From Bacteroidetes bacterium GWF2_35_48 (GTDB lineage: Bacteria > Bacteroidota > Bacteroidia > Bacteroidales > GWF2-35-48), in contig MEOG01000128.1 in assembly GCA_001769125.1 (NCBI GenBank), positions 1 to 48,898 of the forward strand: DNA of 48,898 nucleotides. Direction: 5' to 3'. Position 1 is the stretch's first letter; every line of letters begins with the position of its first letter. Positions 1 to 8,052 of this stretch are shown here, piece after piece. Both the position numbers and the translations under genes were made by a program. Below the pieces are notes generated by a model. That model was not told where the DNA came from, did no database searches, and saw only the letters and a list, made by a program, of their open reading frames with translations.

Positions 1-617
1 ATGGAATTTGTGCCCTGCCCCGTGGCTATGGTTGCGCCGGAGGGGACTGTCCAGTTATATCCGGTGGCTCCGGTAACGGCAGTAATGCTGTAAGGTACAC
101 CTGTTGCATTCTGGCATGGTGTGGTACTTCCGGTAATGGCGCCGGGCGTGGCAACACTGCCGGTATTGCCAAGGGTAATCCATGCAGCCCCGTTGAAATA
201 ATTGATAGCCTGACAATCGGTGTTATAGATAATAAGCCCCGTGGCAGGGGTGCAGGAACAAGCGGTTGCAATGGCATCACGCTGGGCAGTGGTCATGCAG
301 GGGATGAGCATACCTTGTGAAGTACTTTTCACATCGAGAATGGCGGATGAGTTGGCGGCGGAACCGTCGGTGTTGATGGCGACGCCTTGGGCTCGCCCTT
401 CGATTGATACGACTGCGCTCACCACAAATACGCTCAGGGTGACAAATGCAGTAAGAAGTAGGGCACTCGTTGCACTTCGGCAGGCTCTGTGTGACACAAA
501 CGAGCGCCAGCGGGCGCTCAGTACAAGTGTGCTGATGAATTGATCCCGAAAGGTCGGGACAAGTCGTGCTAATGCGATGATTAACACTACCCAAAATTTG
601 ATGTTACTATGCTTCAT
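1..617 (-). CDS. Secreted surface protein with PKD-like domain, 3' end outside window
   Basis: An open frame on the minus strand starts at the ATG at 615-617 and runs off the left edge without a stop (about 205 codons visible). After a long hydrophobic N-terminal region comes the sequence AQGVAINTDGSAANSSAILD, then a stretch GMLIPCMTTAQRDAIA and GLIIYNTDCQAINYFNGAAW. This is the usual opening of Bacteroidota cell-surface proteins, and a PKD-like segment (SITAVTGATGYNWTVPSGA) follows. The expected role is an exported adhesin-like or T9SS cargo protein, but the C-terminal sorting domain would lie outside the window. The gene is visibly GC-richer (GCC, GGC and ACC codons) than its neighbours. 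The signal region is about 60 residues longer than normal because a dispersed repeat is read through in frame (see 406-560). The domain type is fairly sure; the function is unknown. Confidence 0.75.
   Translation of the reverse strand, partial: MKHSNIKFWVVLIIALARLVPTFRDQFISTLVLSARWRSFVSHRACRSATSALLLTAFVTLSVFVVSAVVSIEGRAQGVAINTDGSAANSSAILDVKSTSQGMLIPCMTTAQRDAIATACSCTPATGLIIYNTDCQAINYFNGAAWITLGNTGSVATPGAITGSTTPCQNATGVPYSITAVTGATGYNWTVPSGATIATGQGTNS
406..560. repeat. Dispersed Bacteroidota-type repeat inside a coding region
   Basis: This stretch holds pieces typical of intergenic dispersed repeats in this phylum. They include a variant of CACCCTGAGCG...AGTCGAAGGGC (minus strand, about 400-450), TTCGGCAGGCTCTGTGTGAC on the plus strand (475-494) and a perfect short hairpin TCCCGA-AAGG-TCGGGA (544-559). 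All of it is translated without a stop as part of the signal-peptide region of the minus-strand gene. Recognition rests on memory of such repeats, not on a search. Confidence 0.6.
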
Positions 618-660
618 ATTGGTTTTGAATTAATAATTATTTCGTTGTTATACAATAGAT

Positions 661-704
661 ATTCATTGTCATACAATAGTCATTCAATAGACATTCATTG
701 TCAT
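661..704. repeat. Short direct repeats, ATTCATTGTCAT unit
   Basis: ATTCATTGTCAT occurs at 661-672 and 693-704. Between and around the copies are related pieces such as ATACAATAGTCATTCAATAG. The stretch lies between the orphan LuxR gene and the left-edge gene. It looks like decayed low-complexity intergenic repeat and has no visible function. Confidence 0.6.
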
Positions 705-1036
705 TAGTCATTCTGTTGTTGCTTGACACGAATTGCACGAATTGACATTGGTATTAAGTTGTCATTCTTCGCATCGGTTATCGGTGTTCTGTATTCGGTA
801 ACTGCTTGATGGTTGTTTGTTTGAATATTTAATAATTTAATTTTCTTGTTTTGGGCAAACAGAACCAGACAAACAGAATTATGAGTATTTGTTTTTTTAA
901 ATAATTTTCGTTTGTAAGTTTCGACGGTTCGTTTAGTTATATTCATTATACCTGCGATTTCAGAAGTTTTATAAGCATTACACAAGCAGGTTAAAACTTC
1001 GAGTTCCCTTTTTGTGAAACAGATTTGCGGCATCAT
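704..1036 (-). CDS. Orphan LuxR/GerE-type helix-turn-helix protein
   Basis: This 110-residue protein has a LuxR-type HTH at residues 5-62: FTKRELEVL, then a turn with EIAGIMNITKRTVETYKRKLFKK. There is no receiver domain and none lies upstream, so this is either a stand-alone DNA-binding module or the remains of a NarL-type response regulator. Either the first or second ATG could start it. Beyond residue 65 the tail is unconserved-looking and polar, and its last codons run into short intergenic repeats, so the natural C-terminus may have been replaced. It lies on the same strand as the T9SS gene, kinase and regulator to its right, but 126 bp away. The DNA-binding domain is well supported; the target is unknown. 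Confidence 0.65.
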   Translation of the reverse strand: MMPQICFTKRELEVLTCLCNAYKTSEIAGIMNITKRTVETYKRKLFKKTNTHNSVCLVLFAQNKKIKLLNIQTNNHQAVTEYRTPITDAKNDNLIPMSIRAIRVKQQQND

Positions 1037-1162
1037 AATTTATTGAGTTTATTAAAAACAAGCCGGGTATTGCATATAAAGAAGAATTGTTATAAAAAAA
1101 CCCATTATGTTCTCCGCAGATATGGAGAAAAAAGAAACAATACCACAGCATGTTTTATACAT

Positions 1163-2662
1163 TTAATTACCAATTTTCAATTGTTTACAATCCATAGACA
1201 AACCGTCTATAGTATTTATCTTAAAGAAATATAGGGCGCAGTTCAGGTTTGAAACATTCATGCTTAAATGGGTTACGCCTTTTTCAATGGGAAATTTTCT
1301 GAGTATAAGTACCCGCCCCAACACATCGGTAACTGAGGCCTCTACCTCTGTATTTTCAGAAGAACAAACCATAAAGTGCATTTCGTTAATTACCGGATTG
1401 GGATAAATGGAAATAATACTGAACGGTTCTTTATTGCAACTGGTAGAAACGGTATTGCTGTATTCAATGACGCCATTATAATCAATATTCCCAAGCCTGT
1501 AATAGTAAAGACCTTCCTCTGAAATATCCGTATCAGTATATGAATAAAGCAGGTTTTGATTGCTGTTTCCGGCACCCTGAATGGTTGCAATTACATACCA
1601 ATCCTGAGCATTTGTACTGCGCTCAACAGAAAAATAACTGTTATTTGTTTCGGAGGCGGTTTCCCAATTTATTACTACATTATTATTATTACAATTTGCA
1701 GAAAAAGCCAGCAATTCAATAGGTAAAGGATTTTTTCCTGTTTTTGAACCAAATGTAATAGGGCTGTAGCTTGAAAAAGCTGTAGTATTAGTGATTTGCC
1801 CGGTTGGCCAGGTACCTGATGCTGTACCTCCCATATCATCCCATTGCGAGCCATTCCAATGAACAAGTGTGAGGTCAGCTAATGCATCTGCATCGTAAGC
1901 TGTAGAAGAAGAATTAGGAATTGCATTACCAAGAATATCGCTTTTCACAGCATCTTTCCAATATAGGGTAATAGTTGGGGTTTGAGTTCCTGCACCTGTT
2001 CTGTCAATGAGCCAAAATTCTTTTCCACTCACATGGTCTAACCCGGCATCAAGGCTGTAACCATCCTGCCAAGTATGAATACCCAGCGAATCATTGGGCG
2101 ATTTGAAAGTATAGTGTGCAGTAAAATCATTCGAGTTATCCCAGGCAGCAATTTCGACAGGAGCCCAAACAACAGAGGCCTCCTGAATATCACCTGTTGG
2201 AAAAATGAATGAAGCGTTATTGCCTGTTTTTTTGATTTTACCATCAATGAAACTGGTTGCAGAACCTGTGGCAGGACTGAATGAAGCCGATGAAGGTAAA
2301 ATTAAAGTTTTTGTACCAGTGCAGACAATACCCCCAGAGAGAGAAGTTATACCATTCACAGTAACATCACCCAGCAATTTAAAGTTTGCAGAATTATTAA
2401 ATACTACATTCTGAAATGTATTCACACCCGAACTGCCTCCTATTTGCTGGAGTGCAGTACCGCAGAATTTTACTGTTGAAGATGAAGAGGCAGAAAATGT
2501 ACCATTTACTGTTAAATTTCCGGTAACAGACAATATTACATTGCCCGATAGAACATATTTAAAACCGGATGGAACAGAGATATGCACCGGAGTAGCATTT
2601 GCCACCAGACATAAAAAAGGTGCAATAAAAAGCAACGGAAAAAGATTTATTTTTTTTGACAT
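1163..2662 (-). CDS. T9SS type A sorting domain-containing secreted protein
   Basis: This 499-residue protein begins with a signal peptide (MSKKINLFPLLFIAPFLCLVANA). A beta-rich N-terminal region resembles the 'head' part of Bacteroidota surface proteins with repeated valine/glycine strands. Around residue 315 is LPIELLAFSA...VINWETASETNNSYFSVERS, the fibronectin-like module that commonly precedes the sorting signal. The last 80 residues (IYPNPV...VTDVLGRVL...LYFFKI...QLKI) form a T9SS type A C-terminal domain, so the protein should be exported across the outer membrane and anchored or released there. It lies 133 bp downstream of the response-regulator gene on the same strand and may be read with it or from its own promoter. 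Its specific activity cannot be told. Confidence 0.88.
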   Translation of the reverse strand: MSKKINLFPLLFIAPFLCLVANATPVHISVPSGFKYVLSGNVILSVTGNLTVNGTFSASSSSTVKFCGTALQQIGGSSGVNTFQNVVFNNSANFKLLGDVTVNGITSLSGGIVCTGTKTLILPSSASFSPATGSATSFIDGKIKKTGNNASFIFPTGDIQEASVVWAPVEIAAWDNSNDFTAHYTFKSPNDSLGIHTWQDGYSLDAGLDHVSGKEFWLIDRTGAGTQTPTITLYWKDAVKSDILGNAIPNSSSTAYDADALADLTLVHWNGSQWDDMGGTASGTWPTGQITNTTAFSSYSPITFGSKTGKNPLPIELLAFSANCNNNNVVINWETASETNNSYFSVERSTNAQDWYVIATIQGAGNSNQNLLYSYTDTDISEEGLYYYRLGNIDYNGVIEYSNTVSTSCNKEPFSIISIYPNPVINEMHFMVCSSENTEVEASVTDVLGRVLILRKFPIEKGVTHLSMNVSNLNCALYFFKINTIDGLSMDCKQLKIGN

Positions 2663-2724
2663 AATCGAGCTGGTATTTATTACGTAAAAATACGCTCAAT
2701 TGCTTCCAAAAGAAATAGAGTGAA

Positions 2725-2745
2725 CACCGTAATTAAGCTACGGTG
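2725..2745. promoter_or_regulatory. Inverted repeat upstream of the T9SS gene
   Basis: A perfect inverted repeat CACCGTA-N7-TACGGTG is centred about 73 bp upstream of the T9SS start codon at 2662. On the minus strand a -7-like TATTTTTA lies at 2694-2687, about 40 bp nearer the gene; no TTG at the usual spacing was found. Because it sits in the gap between the response regulator and its possible target, it could be an operator, but a weak terminator hairpin for the regulator gene is an alternative. Confidence 0.4.
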
Positions 2746-2795
2746 ATTAACGTAATTGAAAAGGGAAGAATGAGGGAGAAAAGGGATGAAAAATA

Positions 2796-3449
2796 TTAAA
2801 CAATGCCATTTTTGAGGGCATATTTAATTAAAGCAGCCACATTATGAATATCCAATTTTTTCATAATATTGGTTCTGTGAGTATCCACAGTACGGCTACT
2901 AATGAATAATTTTTTGCTGATTTCCAGATTAGTAAAACCCTGGGCAATAAAAGAAATAATTTGTAATTCACGTTCTGTAAAAATATTAATATTGATATTA
3001 GCGGGTTGAGTATTTGATAATATTTCTTCTGAAGTATGTTTTAAAATTGTAAGCGGAATTTCCGAACTGAAATAAGTGCGACCTTCATATACATTAATAA
3101 TAGCATTCAGAATCTCTTCTTTCCCTGTATTTTTTAAGAGATAACCGGTGGCACCTGCTTTTATCATTTCATGAATAAGTGATTTTTCATTAAACATGGT
3201 GAGGGCAATAATTTTAATACCCGGGTATTTTTTAGCAATTAGCTGTGCCGCATCACGACCGTTCATAACGGGCATATCAATGTCCATTAAAATAACATCA
3301 ACCCTTTCGTTTTTCAAAAATTCTATTGCCTGTTTACCATCTTTAGCTTCGCCAACAATTTCAATGTTTTTTTCTCCGCACAATAATGATTTAATTCCAT
3401 CAATGATTAGTTGATGGTCGTCGGCGATTAGAACTTTTATTGCTACCAT
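2796..3449 (-). CDS. NarL/FixJ-family response regulator
   Basis: This 217-residue protein consists of a receiver domain followed by a LuxR-type HTH. The acidic pocket D10-D11, the phospho-acceptor D56 (in LMDIDMP), the switch T84 (ALTMFNE) and K106 (YLLKN) are all present, so the receiver should be active. The HTH is at about residues 150-212 (TERELQIISFIAQGFTNLEISKKLF, then RTVDTHRTNIMKKL). The gene lies 22 bp downstream of a TPR histidine kinase on the same strand, its obvious partner. Phosphorylation should drive dimerisation and DNA binding. The target is unknown; the T9SS gene just downstream is one candidate. Confidence 0.95.
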   Translation of the reverse strand: MVAIKVLIADDHQLIIDGIKSLLCGEKNIEIVGEAKDGKQAIEFLKNERVDVILMDIDMPVMNGRDAAQLIAKKYPGIKIIALTMFNEKSLIHEMIKAGATGYLLKNTGKEEILNAIINVYEGRTYFSSEIPLTILKHTSEEILSNTQPANININIFTERELQIISFIAQGFTNLEISKKLFISSRTVDTHRTNIMKKLDIHNVAALIKYALKNGIV

Positions 3450-3471
3450 GATTTTATTTAGGATTTATGAT

Positions 3472-5601
3472 TTATGATTGGGGATTTAGTGGAATGCGGA
3501 TAGTTATAACAGTGCCTTTTTCGTGACCAGGCTCAATTGAAAAACTCCCATTTAAAGAACTAATACGGGAAGTAATATTTAACAACCCGATTCCTTTGTT
3601 TTGTGAGTTTAATTTAAACCCTACGCCATCGTCCTCAGCAATTAGAATGATATTATTATTGTTTTGCATTAACTGAACTGATACTTTTTTAGCAGAAGAG
3701 TGCTTAATGATGTTATGTATGATTTCCTGCATTATCCTGTACAAATTAATTTCAATTTTTTCAGGCAATTTTCCGACCTGATAGAATTCATAGTTATATT
3801 CAATACCGGCACGCTTTAATGTATATGAAAGCAATTCGTCGGCAGCATTGACTAAACCCGAATTAGTTAATGATTTGGGCATCATCTCGTGAGATACTGC
3901 CCTTACTTCAGTGCAAACCTCATCAACCAGCAGGATAGTTTTTTCATATGTTCCCTGAGAATTATCAGTGGAATATGTGATGTCATTTTTAATACTGCTT
4001 AAATTAATTCTAATACCTGCTAAAAGCTGCCCAACCCCATCGTGAAGATCGCGAGCAATTCTTGTACGCTCTTTTTCCTGTGTTTCGCTAATTGCCTGTA
4101 AACCGAGATTTTGCTGATTTAACAATTCTTTATTGAACTTCGCTTTTTGTTTAGCCTTTGAATAAAGGTAAAATAATATAAAACTGATTATTAATAAGCC
4201 TGACACAATCGCTATAAGCATTGTTTTAATTTGTTGTTTGTTTAATAAAGCGATGTGGAGTTTATTGTCCTTTTCCAATAAAGATATTTTATGTTCTTTC
4301 TTTTCTGTCTGGTATTTTGTTTCCATTTCTGCAATAGCATTAGTTTTTTCTTTACTGAATAAGCTATCTTTCATTTCAGAAAAAAGTTTAAAGTTTTTTA
4401 ATGCTTCTTTTTTATTTCCGAGACTATCGTATGCCGCTGACAAAAGCTGATATGAGTCCATTTCACTTTCTAAAGAACCTATTTCACCTGCTATTAATTT
4501 AACTTCATTTGCATATTCGATAGCCTTAGAATAATTTTTAAGTTTAATATTCATATCTGCAATATTATTTTTTATAATTGCTTCGGCATTTTTATCTCCT
4601 TCTATTTTAATAAACTCTAATGATTTTAGACAATATTCAAATGCACGTGATATTTCACCCTGAGCTTTATAGATTATGCCAATATTCCCATAACAATATG
4701 ATATTCCTTTTTGATAATTAACATCTTTATAAAGTAATAATGCTTTTTGATAATTTTCAAGTGCCAATGAAAAATTTCTCTCACCATCGCAGGCCACCGC
4801 CCCAATATTTACGTAGCAGTCAGCCATTCCTTTTTTATCCCTTAATTCTTTGCGGAGATTAAATGATTTTGTATAATATAAAACAGCTTGTTTATAATCG
4901 TTTTGATTAAAGTATAGCAGACCAATATTACTGTAACAGTTAGCCATCCATTCTTTATTATCAGATACTTCATAAATATTTAATGATTTATGATAATACT
5001 CCATAGCTTTGGTATGATTGCCAAGACAGCTATATACCAAACCAATATCACTAAAAGTTCTTCCTTTTCCATTATTGCCCCAGATGGCAACTGTTTTGAT
5101 TTGCGAATGGCTCAATTCATCGTAAATATTTAATGCTTTTAGATAATAATCAAGTGCTTGGTGATAATCAGAATTTGAATTAATAATTGCAATATTCACG
5201 TAACAAGCACATACACCTTTTTTCCCTTCTATTGATTTTTTTTTATCGTTTGAACCACAAAGTATTTCACTTAGTTCTAAAGATTTAGTATAATATTCTA
5301 AAGCACGTTTAAAATCATTTTGTGATTTATAAGCAACACCCATAAATAGTAACACCTTTGATTGAATGGATATATTTTTTAATTTTTTCGCAAGTATTAG
5401 CGATTTTTCATAGAAAAATATAGCAGAGTCAGTTGATTTTATTTTAAATACATCGCCAATTTCAATATACAACCTTGCACGTATAGAGTCCTGCTTAGTA
5501 TTTTTGAGTTCATGAAAGAGACTATCAGCTTTTTTATTTTGCGAAAACACAAAGAGGGTACAAAACAAAGATATTGAGAAAAAGAGAATTATTTTTTTCA
5601 T
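3472..5601 (-). CDS. TPR-domain sensor histidine kinase (HisKA_3 type)
   Basis: The protein has 709 residues. A signal peptide (MKKIILFFSISLFCTLFVFS) is followed by about nine TPR units (residues 30-400: ALEYYTKSLEL, ALDYYLKALNI, AMEYYHKSLNI and so on) that should lie in the periplasm. A coiled segment (ETKYQTEKKEHKISLLEKD) leads to one membrane helix at 461-480. The cytoplasmic part holds the HisKA_3 dimerisation helix with phospho-accepting H520 (RIARDLHDGVGQ) and a HATPase_c domain (N630; D658-DGVGF; GIGLLNI near 670). This is the usual partner class for NarL-type regulators, and one follows 22 bp downstream. The signal sensed by the TPRs is unknown; protein-protein contact in the periplasm is likely. 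Confidence 0.95.
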   Translation of the reverse strand: MKKIILFFSISLFCTLFVFSQNKKADSLFHELKNTKQDSIRARLYIEIGDVFKIKSTDSAIFFYEKSLILAKKLKNISIQSKVLLFMGVAYKSQNDFKRALEYYTKSLELSEILCGSNDKKKSIEGKKGVCACYVNIAIINSNSDYHQALDYYLKALNIYDELSHSQIKTVAIWGNNGKGRTFSDIGLVYSCLGNHTKAMEYYHKSLNIYEVSDNKEWMANCYSNIGLLYFNQNDYKQAVLYYTKSFNLRKELRDKKGMADCYVNIGAVACDGERNFSLALENYQKALLLYKDVNYQKGISYCYGNIGIIYKAQGEISRAFEYCLKSLEFIKIEGDKNAEAIIKNNIADMNIKLKNYSKAIEYANEVKLIAGEIGSLESEMDSYQLLSAAYDSLGNKKEALKNFKLFSEMKDSLFSKEKTNAIAEMETKYQTEKKEHKISLLEKDNKLHIALLNKQQIKTMLIAIVSGLLIISFILFYLYSKAKQKAKFNKELLNQQNLGLQAISETQEKERTRIARDLHDGVGQLLAGIRINLSSIKNDITYSTDNSQGTYEKTILLVDEVCTEVRAVSHEMMPKSLTNSGLVNAADELLSYTLKRAGIEYNYEFYQVGKLPEKIEINLYRIMQEIIHNIIKHSSAKKVSVQLMQNNNNIILIAEDDGVGFKLNSQNKGIGLLNITSRISSLNGSFSIEPGHEKGTVITIRIPLNPQS

Positions 5602-5624
5602 ATTTTTCGATTTGGATTCATTTA

Positions 5625-5653
5625 CAAAATTAATAAGATGTACGGAATATCAA
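5625..5653 (-). promoter_or_regulatory. Candidate promoter of the kinase/regulator operon
   Basis: Read on the minus strand, TTG at 5653-5651 is followed after 18 bp by TAATTTTG at 5632-5625. This matches the Bacteroidota TTG-N19/21-TAnnTTTG pattern with a spacer one base short. It ends 24 bp before the kinase start codon at 5601. Confidence 0.45.
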
Positions 5654-5710
5654 ATTAACGACAAATAAGATGTTATGCACCAAGAAAAAATAAATGTGGT
5701 GGATCGGTTG

Positions 5711-5935
5711 TGACGTGCCGTTGACAAGCTGAGACGAAACCGTGTAAAAATTAGGATTTTTGAATAGTGAAAAGTGATTTATTGATAGGAAAGCGCTGTA
5801 GAAGTAGTGATCAAACGGTGTTTAATTTTTGAATAGCCATTTGTCATTAGACATTCGTGAATGAGAAAGCGGTTGAGAGGTTATGACGAGGCGTTGATAA
5901 GCTGCAACGAAACCGTGTCAAATTATTTTTTTGAA
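5711..5935. repeat. Direct repeat pair beside the integrase gene
   Basis: Two imperfect copies of about 53 bp lie at 5711-5764 and 5884-5935. Both contain TGACG, a ...GTTGA.AAGCTG..ACGAAACC core and GTGT(A/C)AAA, and both end in TTTTTGAA. The second copy overlaps the last codons of the integrase. The gene-free stretch 5602-5922 also holds short decayed pieces (TTGTCATTAGACATTCGTGAATG) similar to those near 670-710, but no open frame. The copies could be attachment-site remnants or an ordinary intergenic repeat family. Confidence 0.6.
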
Positions 5936-7173
5936 CTTTTCTTTGCTTTTTTCTTTACCGGTGGTTCTTCATCAAAAATATCCATTGCCTTATCTAAATC
6001 AGCATTTACAATTTTAGCATAAATTTGAGTGGTGCGGATGGAATTATGCCCCATAAGTTTTGATACATATTCAATTCTCATTCCCTTGCGAAGTGCACGG
6101 GTTGCCCAAGTGTGGCGTGAAGTATGAAAATGCAAATGCTTTTCAATTTTGGCAGCTTTTGCAAGGTCTCGCAAATCTGTGTTTGTGTAGGTAGTTATTG
6201 AAGAAATCCGGGCATGAAGAATTTTAGGGTCTTTCAGTTTATCGGTTTTGTCCAGAAACGGAAAAATAAAATCATCTTTCGGCACATCTTCTGAATAATA
6301 TTGCTGAATAATTTCAAGGGCTTTTTTTGGCAGTTTTACAGAGATTACAGAGCCGGTTTTTTGTGTGCTTAACAGAATATGATCGCTGGTGAAATTTTCC
6401 CATTTAAGTTGTATTAAATCAGAAATACGAATACCCCCGGCATGACAGGCAAAAATATACATGTTGCGGTGGTGGTACTTCATGGATTCGGGATCGAGTT
6501 TTAAATTTGCCAGAGCGTCAATTTCTTCCTCTGTTAGAAAAACCCTTTCGGATGGCTCCCAAAACAGTTTATAGTTTGCAAACGGGTTGCGCTTTGGCAG
6601 GATATAGTTTTCTTTAATGGCTTCGTTTATGATTCGGCGAATGGCTTTAAAATTGCTTACAATCGTATTTGGCTGATTTTTTAAAGTACCACGCATGTGG
6701 TTTTCATATTCCTGCAGGAACTTTATGTTAAACTGATTAAAGTTAAATTCTTTAGGGCCTGTATATGTTTGTAATTTGGTAAGGACAGCTTTAAACCTGC
6801 GGTAAGTGCCGATTTTACCTTTGCTCTCATACTGCTTTATAAAGCGAAAAGCATAAGTAAAAAAATCTTCAGGGGCAACACCCATCACTGATTGTTTTAA
6901 TGCAATGGCCGGGGCGTTTGGGTCATCTATTTCAACATCAAGCAGGGATTTCATTGCATCGTTGGTTCTTTCTACCAAGTAGGCATTCATCCTTGTAGAA
7001 TTTGGATGGCCGGGTTTTACCTTTTGACCGTCTTCATCCCAATATTTGGGAAGTATATAAAGCTTTAAAGAAACATACTTTGGTTTTCTGTCTTTTATAA
7101 GACGTAAATAAATAGGGGCTTCTTTATTTTTTTTTGCTTTATGTTCAAATAATATTAATTTTGTTGTTGGCAT
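5923..7173 (-). CDS. Tyrosine site-specific recombinase/integrase
   Basis: A start at MPTTKL (7173) gives 416 residues; an upstream ATG at 7236 would add a Phe/Tyr-rich stretch that does not fit the family. Domains in order: N-terminal arm-binding domain (LILFEHKAKKNKEAPIYLRL), SAM-like core-binding domain (about residues 105-205) and catalytic domain. Catalytic residues are visible: R249 (GGIRISDL), H350-x-x-R353 (HTSRHTW), H376 (MGHNS) and nucleophile Y385 (QIYAK). The gene appears intact. This family, common in Bacteroidota, serves integrative elements and also invertible promoters or shufflons. No element genes flank it, so it is an orphan or the last trace of an element; direct repeats lie at its 3' end. 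Confidence 0.93.
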   Translation of the reverse strand: MPTTKLILFEHKAKKNKEAPIYLRLIKDRKPKYVSLKLYILPKYWDEDGQKVKPGHPNSTRMNAYLVERTNDAMKSLLDVEIDDPNAPAIALKQSVMGVAPEDFFTYAFRFIKQYESKGKIGTYRRFKAVLTKLQTYTGPKEFNFNQFNIKFLQEYENHMRGTLKNQPNTIVSNFKAIRRIINEAIKENYILPKRNPFANYKLFWEPSERVFLTEEEIDALANLKLDPESMKYHHRNMYIFACHAGGIRISDLIQLKWENFTSDHILLSTQKTGSVISVKLPKKALEIIQQYYSEDVPKDDFIFPFLDKTDKLKDPKILHARISSITTYTNTDLRDLAKAAKIEKHLHFHTSRHTWATRALRKGMRIEYVSKLMGHNSIRTTQIYAKIVNADLDKAMDIFDEEPPVKKKAKKSSKK

Positions 7174-7343
7174 TTGCTTTTGTTTTCCACAAAGGTAATA
7201 AAAAAGGTTAAACTGGTAAAACAATAGGTAAAACAATTCATGTTTTATTTATCAACAAGGAGTAAATAGGGTGGAAAACAAAAATTATAAAGCACTGATA
7301 AACCGGAAATTAAAAACATTTAAAAGAAAATGGAGGAATAAGT

Positions 7344-7364
7344 TGTGATCCCTTCGGAGTCACA
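7344..7364. repeat. Small hairpin with CTTCGG loop
   Basis: TGTGA and TCACA flank a CC-CTTCGG-type loop. The element resembles a short dispersed hairpin seen between genes in this phylum. It lies in the 375-bp gene-free stretch 7174-7548, between the integrase start and the metal operon. That stretch also holds the strong hairpin at 7377-7409 and a promoter at 7490-7518. Confidence 0.45.
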
Positions 7365-7376
7365 TTGAAAATAAGA

Positions 7377-7409
7377 AATCCCGTGTAAACATAGTGTTTA
7401 CACGGGATT
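7377..7409. terminator. Perfect 15-bp stem hairpin between divergent genes
   Basis: AATCCCGTGTAAACA (7377-7391) pairs perfectly with TGTTTACACGGGATT (7395-7409) around a 3-base loop, followed by CTTTCTT. It has the shape of a terminator, but the genes on both sides read away from it. It may instead be an insulator, a cruciform recombination site for the adjacent integrase, or the end of a lost gene. Confidence 0.55.
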
Positions 7410-7489
7410 CTTTCTTAAAAAGCAAAAGGAAATAAGAAGTAAATGGATTATTAATCAGTTAAAAATTGTTAAGGGCTTGTTAAATAAAA

Positions 7490-7518
7490 TTGAATTTCCA
7501 GTAAAACAGATAAATTTG
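7490..7518 (+). promoter_or_regulatory. Promoter of the metal-efflux operon
   Basis: TTG (7490-7492), an 18-bp spacer and TAAATTTG (7511-7518) fit the Bacteroidota promoter pattern. They end 31 bp before the GTG start at 7549. No palindromic metal-regulator operator was recognised nearby. Confidence 0.55.
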
Positions 7519-7548
7519 AAAATCAAATGACAAAAAGACTTCATACAA

Positions 7549-8013
7549 GTGAGCCAACTGAGAAATAAAAAAATCATTAAAATTGTTGCAATATTCTTTT
7601 TTTGTATAGCAAGTTTTATTTATATCTCTCATTCTATAATTCCACACCATCACCATGAAGGAAATGCATGCATAGAAAAGGATCACAACCATCATGAGGA
7701 AAGTGATGACGACCACCACCATCCCTGCGATAACGAAAATAAAGAACAAAAATCAGATGATGAAAAATGTACTTTAAAGGAATTGGTTGTAGTTCAGGAA
7801 AAAACTTTCAATAAAAATTTATTCAATAAAAAAACCCACTCATCTTATACAAGACTTTTTTCGTTTTCAGATTTCATTTCATCACAGATTTCAGGCACTT
7901 GTCTTAGCCTTGTTGCTGCTTATTCGCGCGGCGATCCTGATATTTTTATTTCGTCTCAGCATATTTTTATTACTCAGAGCTTACTAAGGGCTCCACCAAT
8001 TACTTTTTCATAA
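7549..8013 (+). CDS. His-rich membrane-anchored protein of the metal-efflux operon
   Basis: The protein has 154 residues. One hydrophobic helix (about residues 9-28) is followed by a His/Asp/Glu-rich segment with HHHH, HNHHEE and DDHHHPCDN, then a region with SRLF/FSDF-like text. The histidine clusters suggest binding of Zn, Cu, Ni or Co in the periplasm. Small proteins of this kind often precede CusBA/CzcBA genes in Bacteroidota. No ATG is in frame near the start, so GTG at 7549 is used. A 13-codon ATG frame (7527-7568) overlaps that GTG in another frame and may be a leader or chance. The call as metal-related rests on composition and operon position. Confidence 0.7.
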   Translation: MSQLRNKKIIKIVAIFFFCIASFIYISHSIIPHHHHEGNACIEKDHNHHEESDDDHHHPCDNENKEQKSDDEKCTLKELVVVQEKTFNKNLFNKKTHSSYTRLFSFSDFISSQISGTCLSLVAAYSRGDPDIFISSQHIFITQSLLRAPPITFS

Positions 8014-8052
8014 AGGGATTCTTTTTTTTTGTACAAATTAAAATTAGATTTT

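Noticed and set aside
26-594. Short open frames on both strands at the left edge as genes
   Set aside because: They are shadows of the partial surface-protein frame 1-617, which has recognisable motifs.
2678-2690. TACGTA upstream of the minus-strand T9SS gene as a fourth copy of the CTACGTA element
   Set aside because: It lies only about 20 bp from the start codon, inside the -7 region, and not 53 bp before a TTG.
5602-5922. A small gene in the gap beside the integrase
   Set aside because: No frame with a start and plausible protein was seen; the content is repeat-like.
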